Assembly (NCBI RefSeq): GCF_934630525.1
Contig: NZ_CAKTVX010000001.1
Location: 186,001-250,000 of the forward strand
DNA: 64,000 nucleotides
From: an uncultured Slackia sp.
GTDB lineage: Bacteria; Actinomycetota; Coriobacteriia; Coriobacteriales; Eggerthellaceae
Direction of reading: 5' to 3'
How positions within the stretch are numbered: the first letter of the stretch is position 1; each line of letters opens with the position of its first letter. A model generated the notes under the pieces. That model was not told the DNA's origin. It did no database searches and saw nothing but the letters and a program-made list of their open reading frames with translations. Made by a program: the position numbers and the translations under genes. Shown one piece after another: positions 58,397 through 64,000 of the stretch.

Positions 58397-58968
58397 TGGC
58401 TGCGAACGTGGAAAATAATCCGCTGGTCATAGACGTTCCTGCAGAGCTCTTCGCCCCGGCGGAGAGCTCTTCTTTCGAGGGAACCTATGATATGGGCGAG
58501 TTCGACTTCGGTCCCGATCATTACAAAACGGTTGGCACCATGCAGTGGAATGCTTTTGTGAGCAACGTTGGCGGCGCCTTGCTTGTTGCGGGCTCCATTA
58601 CCGGCGTTGTGGCGACCGAATGCTCTCGCTGCCTCGATGAAGTCGAATATGACGTGAATGGCGAGCTTGAGGCATACCTTATTATTCCGGGCGAATCGGA
58701 AGCGCCGGAAGATATGGATGAAGACGAGTTCGACTACCTTCCCGAAAGCAACCAGCTCGATTTCGAGCCTATCCTCAGGGCTGCCGTGTTGGTCGATTTG
58801 CCCTATGTGCCGTTGTGCTCAGAGGACTGCAAAGGTTTGTGCCGCCAATGCGGCGCGAACCTCAACGATGGCCCTTGCGGCTGCAAGCCCGTCGAAGACG
58901 ATGTCGTGCGAACCGACTCCGGCAAGCCGAGCCAATTCGCCGCGCTTAAGAATTTCAAGTTCGAATAG
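58396..58968 (+). CDS. YceD/DUF177 family protein
   Basis: 190 residues. CSRCLDEVEYDVNGE, LPYVPLCSEDCKGLCRQCG and CGCKP make the Cys-rich DUF177 pattern. The family is tied to 23S rRNA or large-subunit assembly and normally precedes rpmF directly. Here the pair is separated by about 1.5 kb of inserted DNA. Start ATG 58396 overlaps the previous stop. Confidence 0.88.
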   Translation: MAANVENNPLVIDVPAELFAPAESSSFEGTYDMGEFDFGPDHYKTVGTMQWNAFVSNVGGALLVAGSITGVVATECSRCLDEVEYDVNGELEAYLIIPGESEAPEDMDEDEFDYLPESNQLDFEPILRAAVLVDLPYVPLCSEDCKGLCRQCGANLNDGPCGCKPVEDDVVRTDSGKPSQFAALKNFKFE

Positions 58969-58999
58969 AAAAAAGGACGCGTAAGCGTCCTTTTTCGTT
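58969..58999 (+). terminator. DUF177 terminator
   Basis: AAAAAGGACGC pairs perfectly with GCGTCCTTTTT around GTAA. Confidence 0.9.
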
Positions 59000-59006
59000 T
59001 TGGGGT

Positions 59007-59157
59007 GGTAGCTCAGCCTTGCGGGGGCTTCCCCGAAGTCGTCTGAGCTCATGCTTGTTCTATTCTAAAGTTAAGCGAAGCCAGGCGAGCGCATAGTGAG
59101 CGCAGCGAACGGTAGCGAGCCGTGACTTCGGGGAAGCCCCCGCAAGGCTGAGCTACC
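59007..59157. repeat. 34-bp perfect inverted repeats with an 83-base centre
   Basis: The arm at 59007-59040 (beginning GGTAGCTCAGCCTTGCGGGG) is the exact reverse complement of 59124-59157. The centre contains GAGCGCA repeats (GCGAGCGCATAGTGAGCGCA). It has no coding capacity. The size and symmetry suit a miniature inverted-repeat element or a very stable RNA hairpin. It sits where DUF177 and rpmF would normally be adjacent. Confidence 0.85.
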
Positions 59158-59193
59158 GTATGAACGCATGAATGCGTATTCGATCCCTCCTCG

Positions 59194-60180
59194 CTATTCC
59201 GCGAGATAAAATTCGACGACTTCGCCTTCAATGATCATGCGAATCGTCCCGCAATGCACGGCATGCACGAGGTGGGCGAGGGTTTCGCCGAGCGAGAAGA
59301 ACTTCTGCTCCATTGCCCAGCTTTCCCAATTGGGGTATTTCCAGCTCGCGTTGCTCGTGATGTCGATGATGTCGTGATGTCCGGCGCGCACGAGGTCTTC
59401 CATTTCGGTCAGGCGCGCCTCATGGTGGGCGATGAGCTCATCAACACGGCGCGCAAGTCCGCTGAAGGGCTCTCCGTGGCCGGGGAGGGCTAATTTCACA
59501 TCGTAGTCGCGCACCTTCCGCAAACTTGCGAGGAAGTCGCCCAGCTCGTCGGTCTCGAGCATGAACGACGAGATGTTCGGGGTAATGCGCTCGAGCACAT
59601 GGTCGCCCGTGAGCATGATTTTGGTGGCCTCGTCATAGAGGCAGATATGCGTCATATGATGGCCGGGCGTTTCGATGACTTGGAAGCGGTAATTTCCACG
59701 GCGGAAGATGTCGCCATCCTTCAGATAGGTTACGGGATAGTCGCCCTTCACGGCGGAAAGGTCGGTCGAAAACACACGCGAGGGTTGGCGTTGCGATTCG
59801 GCGCACAGGGTCACCGCGTCGACGATGGGCAAAAACGTGCTGCTCTGCAGGTTGTTCATAATGCGCGGCTCTTCGAACGAATGCATATGAGCGTACATGC
59901 GCATGCTCGGACGCCAAATGCGATCGAGGTTGCCCACGTGATCGGGGTGGCTGTGCGTCGCAAGCACATCGATGTCTTGGAAATCGAGGCCGAAATCATC
60001 GAGGGCTTGGCGCAATGCCTGCTCGCACTCTATGCGGTTGAAGCCGACGTCCACAAGCGCGGGACGGTCTTCATCGAGAATCAAATAGGAATTCAGCTGC
60101 TTGAGCGGGTTTTCGGGCAGCGGCACTTTGATAAGGAAAATGCCTGGTGCGATTTCGCATGAATGCTGGTTGTCCGCCAC
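59194..60180 (-). CDS. metallo-beta-lactamase fold hydrolase
   Basis: 328 residues. VLATHSHPDHVGNLDRI holds the HxHxDH metal motif, with ETPGHHMTHICLY, MLTGDHVL and ALPGHGEPF supplying the remaining ligands. The C-terminal 100 residues form a helical cap as in the LACTB2-like/MBL hydrolase group. The substrate is unknown. GTG 60180 follows GAAAGGGG. It is alone on the minus strand inside the DUF177-rpmF interval, beside the 34-bp inverted repeats, and was probably inserted. Confidence 0.88.
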   Translation of the reverse strand: MADNQHSCEIAPGIFLIKVPLPENPLKQLNSYLILDEDRPALVDVGFNRIECEQALRQALDDFGLDFQDIDVLATHSHPDHVGNLDRIWRPSMRMYAHMHSFEEPRIMNNLQSSTFLPIVDAVTLCAESQRQPSRVFSTDLSAVKGDYPVTYLKDGDIFRRGNYRFQVIETPGHHMTHICLYDEATKIMLTGDHVLERITPNISSFMLETDELGDFLASLRKVRDYDVKLALPGHGEPFSGLARRVDELIAHHEARLTEMEDLVRAGHHDIIDITSNASWKYPNWESWAMEQKFFSLGETLAHLVHAVHCGTIRMIIEGEVVEFYLAE

Positions 60181-60440
60181 GTGAGACCCCTTTCGATATG
60201 CGCCTTAGGTGTGGAATGCTCGTGTGCGCCCTTGCGCCTTTAGTTTCTGACGTATACTTTACTGCCGTACGGAAAGCAGTTGGGTCCATCTGGGCTTGCC
60301 GCATCAAAATTCCATGCTAAGTGGCGTTTTATGCTTGCATGCACCGTGATGCTTTGCTATCATCTGCTTTCGTCTGAATTCAAGCATTTGAAGCGTTTCG
60401 GCTGAAGGTCGGCCGAGATCGATAAGGAGAAGTGACAACC

Positions 60441-60620
60441 ATGGCAGTGCCTAAGCAAAAAACCGGTCGTGCTCGTACCCACTCCCGTCGCAGCGCTAAT
60501 GACGTTTGCGCTATGCCCTCTCGCTCTGTGTGCCCGCAGTGCGGCGAGGTCAAGTTGCCCCACCGCGTGTGCGGCAACTGCGGCTACTACAAGGGTCGCG
60601 AGGTTGTCGAGACCGAGTAA
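60441..60620 (+). CDS. rpmF: 50S ribosomal protein L32
   Basis: 59 residues: MAVPKQKTGRARTHSRRSA, then CPQCGEVKLPHRVCGNCGYY, the four-Cys zinc form. ATG 60441 follows AAGGAGA. It stands before plsX as in most bacteria. Confidence 0.96.
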   Translation: MAVPKQKTGRARTHSRRSANDVCAMPSRSVCPQCGEVKLPHRVCGNCGYYKGREVVETE

Positions 60621-60649
60621 TCTCGCTCGATACCACATGCACGGTCAAT

Positions 60650-60682
60650 ATGCCGACTCAGTTTTGGGTCGGCATTCGTGTT
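60650..60682 (+). terminator. rpmF terminator
   Basis: ATGCCGAC (60650-60657) pairs with GTCGGCAT (60668-60675), T-rich loop, tail TCGTGTTT. Confidence 0.65.
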
Positions 60683-60789
60683 TCTAGGACTTTTACAACG
60701 CGAAGCGCAGCCTTTTATTGTAAGGCGTTTTCGAAACGGGGCTGTCGTATTTTCGCGTTTGTTACCACAATGACGAAAGGGGTTCATCG

Positions 60790-61785
60790 ATGCCCTTAAC
60801 CGAAAACGTTACCATCGCAGTCGATGCCATGGGCGGCGATAACGCGCCTTCCGTTGTGCTTGATGGCGTTGCCGCTGCTCTCGCTGAAGACGAGAACCTG
60901 CAGGTCGTGCTCGTTGGTCCCGCCGATGTCGTGGAACCGTTCGCAAGCGCGCACAACCGCTGCACCGCCGCTGTCGCGACCGAGGTCATTGGCATGGCCG
61001 AGCATCCCGCTGAAGCGGTGCGCAAAAAGAAAGATTCCTCCATCGTGGTCGGCTGCAAGCTGGTGAAAGAAGGGAAGGCGCAAGGCTTCTTTTCTGCTGG
61101 CTCTACAGGCGCATGCTTGGCAGGTGCCACGCTCGGCATTGGCCGCATCAAAGGCGTTTCTCGTCCCTGCCTGTGCAGCGTAATCCCGTCTCCCGTGGCG
61201 CCGGTCGTTATGGCGGATATCGGAGCGAATGCCGATTGCAAGCCCGAATATCTTGCTCAATTCGCCCAGATGGCCTCCATTTATGCCGAGAAAATCGTTG
61301 GCATTAAAAGCCCGAAGTGCGCATTGCTCAACATTGGCGAAGAGGACACGAAGGGCTCTCAATTCGCGCAGGCCTCATTCGCGCAGCTTAAGGAAAAGGT
61401 GCCGAATTTCGTGGGCAACTGCGAGGGCCGCGATATTATCGCCGCGAATTACGACGTCATCATCACCGACGGCTTTACGGGCAATGTCGTGCTCAAGACC
61501 ATCGAGGGCACTTCGAAAACCCTGTTCAAGTCGGTGAAGAAGGTGTTCCTTTCGAACCTTGCCACGAAACTCGGCGCGCTCGCCATCAAGGGCAAGCTTT
61601 CCGAACTCGCGAATAGCATCAATCCCGATAAATTCGGTGGTGCGCCGCTGCTCGGCGTCAAGGGCGCCTGCATCGTGGGCCATGGCTCGAGCAACGCCGA
61701 TGCCATTAAGAACGGCATCCACGCTTCCAGCAAGGTCGTGCGCGAAGATGTGTGCGGGCTCATTTCCCAGGCGGTGTCACGATGA
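60790..61785 (+). CDS. plsX: phosphate acyltransferase PlsX
   Basis: 331 residues. VDAMGGDNAPSVVLDG at the N-terminus, GFFSAGSTGACLAGATL and TDGFTGNVVLKTIEG are typical. It makes acyl-phosphate from acyl-ACP for PlsY. Works in the same pathway as FakA upstream. ATG 60790 follows GAAAGGGG. The end overlaps rnc (ATGA). Confidence 0.95.
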   Translation: MPLTENVTIAVDAMGGDNAPSVVLDGVAAALAEDENLQVVLVGPADVVEPFASAHNRCTAAVATEVIGMAEHPAEAVRKKKDSSIVVGCKLVKEGKAQGFFSAGSTGACLAGATLGIGRIKGVSRPCLCSVIPSPVAPVVMADIGANADCKPEYLAQFAQMASIYAEKIVGIKSPKCALLNIGEEDTKGSQFAQASFAQLKEKVPNFVGNCEGRDIIAANYDVIITDGFTGNVVLKTIEGTSKTLFKSVKKVFLSNLATKLGALAIKGKLSELANSINPDKFGGAPLLGVKGACIVGHGSSNADAIKNGIHASSKVVREDVCGLISQAVSR

Positions 61786-62606
61786 CATTTACCGAAAACC
61801 ATACCGAGGAGCAGAAGCAGAAGGTCGAGCTCGCCCAGAAGATTTTGGGCTACGAGTTCAAAAACCCCGAGATTCTGCTTGCGGCAATCACGCACCCCTC
61901 TGCAACCGAAGGCAAGCCGGTCAAGTTCTCGTATGAGCGCCTTGAATTTCTCGGCGATTCCATTTTGGGCGCCGTGGTGGCGAGCGAAGCCTTCCATACC
62001 TACCACGAAATCGATGAGGGCGGCCTTACGCGCATCAAAGTGGCGCTCGTTTCTGGCGCGAGCCTTTCCGACGTCGCCGAAAAGCTTGGCTTTGCCGACG
62101 TCATCGTATTTGGCTCTTCGGAGCGCGGCACGGGTCGACGTGGCCTGCATTCGGCGCTTGAAAACGTGTACGAGGCCGTTGTCGCGGCTCTGTATCTCGA
62201 TGCCGGCATCGAAGGCGCGCAGCTCTTCATCGAGCGCACGCTTATTCCGCGCATGAGCATCGATATGGCGAAAGAGCCCGAAAATCCGAAGAGCGCCTTG
62301 CAGGAAAAGCTGCAGGAAGAAGGCATCACGCCGACGTACAAGCTCATCGAGACCCAGGGTCCCCCGCACGATCGCACCTTCGTGTCGCAGGTGTTCGCGG
62401 GCATGAAGGCGCTTGCTTCGGGCATGGGCCGCACGAAGAAAGAAGCCGAAAGCCAGGCAGCGAAAACCGCGCTTGACGAAATGAACTCCAAGCAAGCTGC
62501 GAAGGCGGAGGCCAAGGCGGCACGCGAGCAGGAAAAACGTGCGAAGCGCGAGAAGCGCGAGCAGGAAAAGCGTGCGAAGGCAGCTGCGAAGCACAGCCAG
62601 GAGTAG
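61782..62606 (+). CDS. rnc: ribonuclease III
   Basis: 274 residues. ERLEFLGDSILGAVVA is the catalytic signature; GRRGLHSALENVYEAVVAALYLD gives the second acidic cluster. NPKSALQEKLQEEG opens the dsRNA-binding domain, which ends GMGRTKKEAESQAAKTAL. The last 45 residues are a Lys/Arg/Ala/Glu helix not found in short RNase III. It processes rRNA precursors. ATG 61782 overlaps the plsX stop. Confidence 0.95.
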   Translation: MTFTENHTEEQKQKVELAQKILGYEFKNPEILLAAITHPSATEGKPVKFSYERLEFLGDSILGAVVASEAFHTYHEIDEGGLTRIKVALVSGASLSDVAEKLGFADVIVFGSSERGTGRRGLHSALENVYEAVVAALYLDAGIEGAQLFIERTLIPRMSIDMAKEPENPKSALQEKLQEEGITPTYKLIETQGPPHDRTFVSQVFAGMKALASGMGRTKKEAESQAAKTALDEMNSKQAAKAEAKAAREQEKRAKREKREQEKRAKAAAKHSQE

Positions 62607-62612
62607 GCATAC

Positions 62613-64000
62613 ATGCATCTGAAATCCCTGATCCTGAAAGGGTTTAAGTCGTTCGCCGACCGTTCCGTGATTTCTCTCGAACCGGGCATCACGGCAATCG
62701 TCGGTCCGAACGGCTCGGGCAAATCGAATATCTCCGACTCGGTGCTGTGGGTGCTTGGTGAGCGCAACGCGAAGAACTTGCGCGGCCAGGCCATGGAAGA
62801 CGTCATTTTTGCGGGCTCCTCGGCCCGCAAAAGCGTCGGCGTCGCCGAGGTTGAACTCGTGCTCGATAATTCCGACGGCACGCTGCCCGTCGATTTCAAC
62901 GAGGTGTCGCTCACCCGCCGCATGTACCGTTCCGGTGAAAGCGAATACCTCATCAACGGCGCACCCGCCCGCCGCATGGACTTCATGGACATCCTGCACG
63001 ATACCGGCCTTGGCACGGGCGCGCACTCTATCATCAGCCAGGGCAAGCTCGACGCTATTCTTGCGAGCAAGCCCGAAGACCGTCGCACGCTCATCGAGGA
63101 AGCTGCGGGCGTTCTGAAGCACAAGCAACGCAAGGAACGCTCCGAGCGTAAGCTTGCGAGCATGGATGCGAGCCTCGCGCGCGTGAAAGACGTTACGGCC
63201 GAGGTTGAGCGCCAGCTGAAACCGCTTGCCCGCAAGGCGCAACGAGCCAAACAATACCAAGGCTTGGCCGATGAGCTCGCCCGACTCGATTTGGTGCTCG
63301 CGGTCGATGATTTGCGCACGCTGCAGGGCAAATGGGATGCGACTCTGAAGAGCGAAAACGAAGCTGCCGCGGGCATCGATGTGCAGAAAATCAAAGCCCA
63401 GAAGGCCGAGGAAGAGCTCGAAGCACTGCAGCTGGCGCTTCAGGAAAAAGGCCTGTATGTGGGTGATCTCACCGCGCAGCGCGGGCGCTTCCATATGGTG
63501 GTCGAGCGTTTCGAGTCGGCCGATATGCTTCTTTCCGAAAAGGCGCGCTCGATTCGATCCCGTCGCGAGCAGGCCGAAAACACCGCGATGGGCAGTGCCC
63601 GCCGCATCGCGAATTTCGAAGAGGAAGTAGCCGCGTTGCAGGAGCAACTCGACGAGCGCACGGCTCGCCGCGATGCGCTGGCCACGCAGGTTGAAGAGTT
63701 GAAGACGCAATTCGACGAAGCGAAGGCCGAACGCCAGTCGCGTGACGTTGAGCTGGCCGAAGTGCAGCGCTCTTTGCGTCAGCGCGAGCGCGAAATCGAC
63801 GAGAAAACGGCGAAGCGCGCGCGTTTGCAAGATGCTCTTTCGGGGCGCATGTCAACCAAGCAGCTCCTTGAATCGAAGCGTGAGGAAATCGATGCCGAGC
63901 TCGAGGGCGCAACGGTCGAGCTCGATGAGAAATGCAAGGGCCTCGATGAAGAGACCGCCGCGCTGGCCGAGCTGCTCGAGAAGAGCCGCGCGGCTACCGA
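62613..64000 (+). CDS. smc: chromosome segregation ATPase Smc, 3'-truncated by the window edge
   Basis: 462 residues are visible and the frame is open at base 64000. MHLKSLILKGFKSFADRS opens the head; Walker A is GPNGSGKSN (about residue 33). DTGLGTGAHSIISQGKLDAI is the Q-loop region. From about residue 165 a long coiled coil begins. Smc forms the condensin ring for chromosome packing. ATG 62613 lies seven bases after rnc, with GGAG upstream. Confidence 0.95.
   Translation, partial: MHLKSLILKGFKSFADRSVISLEPGITAIVGPNGSGKSNISDSVLWVLGERNAKNLRGQAMEDVIFAGSSARKSVGVAEVELVLDNSDGTLPVDFNEVSLTRRMYRSGESEYLINGAPARRMDFMDILHDTGLGTGAHSIISQGKLDAILASKPEDRRTLIEEAAGVLKHKQRKERSERKLASMDASLARVKDVTAEVERQLKPLARKAQRAKQYQGLADELARLDLVLAVDDLRTLQGKWDATLKSENEAAAGIDVQKIKAQKAEEELEALQLALQEKGLYVGDLTAQRGRFHMVVERFESADMLLSEKARSIRSRREQAENTAMGSARRIANFEEEVAALQEQLDERTARRDALATQVEELKTQFDEAKAERQSRDVELAEVQRSLRQREREIDEKTAKRARLQDALSGRMSTKQLLESKREEIDAELEGATVELDEKCKGLDEETAALAELLEKSRAAT

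Noticed and set aside
59001..59040. tRNA-like start (GGGGTGGTAGCTCAG)
   Set aside because: It resembles a tRNA acceptor and D-arm, but no anticodon arm or T-arm follows and the sequence is fully explained as one arm of the 34-bp inverted repeat.

Overview
The window is GC-rich DNA and almost certainly comes from an anaerobic actinobacterium of the class Coriobacteriia, probably Eggerthellaceae (inference). The evidence is: a Tat-exported flavoprotein reductase, membrane-anchored LuxR-type regulators with a C-terminal HTH, MenA, an Ech-type group 4 [NiFe] hydrogenase, IorAB with PaaK ligases, and the actinobacterial order coaD - coiled-coil protein - DUF177 - rpmF - plsX - rnc - smc. Most genes lie on the + strand. 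I saw no tRNA, rRNA or CRISPR array.

Layout. 1-2174: an acyl-CoA ligase (5' end off the window) coupled to an atypical acyl-CoA dehydrogenase. 2540-8222: a five-gene Ech-like hydrogenase operon in which the NuoL-like and NuoH-like membrane subunits are one polypeptide. 8566-9252: pgsA. 9484-17767: an aromatic 2-oxoacid cluster, paaK - ACT - (D-Ala-D-Ala carboxypeptidase, FHA protein) - iorA - iorB - ACT - paaK; a 336-nt gap inside it folds on paper into two long-range closed domains and is the best candidate here for an undescribed RNA. 17854-20019: iron alcohol dehydrogenase and GluQ. 20020-26900: an accessory island with an IS3-type relic, a broken XRE regulator, a YedK/SRAP relic, operator-like repeats, an intact LytTR regulator/GHKL kinase/Tat flavoprotein module between two 57-bp direct repeats, and a frameshifted LuxR gene. 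26911-30574 (minus): LuxR regulator, DUF2974 hydrolase, menA. 30731-38855: ATP-grasp protein, Lit/DUF1461 membrane protein, gltX, a polyferredoxin, NUDIX, TetR and a radical SAM protein. 38950-51804: SAM riboswitch-metK, priA, def-fmt-rsmB (RsmB carries a long disordered N-terminus), ogt, rpe, a cysteine desulfurase, a PHP phosphoesterase, Nif3 and a zinc-ribbon protein. 52084-64000: rpmB, Asp23, fakA, recG, rsmD, coaD, coiled-coil protein, DUF177, then an apparent insertion (34-bp inverted repeats plus a metallo-hydrolase), rpmF, plsX, rnc and smc (3' end off the window).

How it may work together (inference): IorAB oxidises aromatic 2-oxoacids to aryl-CoA and reduced ferredoxin, PaaK-like ligases handle the CoA esters, and the Ech hydrogenase could re-oxidise ferredoxin to H2 while moving ions. 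MenA and the Tat flavoprotein point to an additional menaquinone-linked anaerobic respiration. A short palindromic repeat occurs five times in the intergenic spaces.
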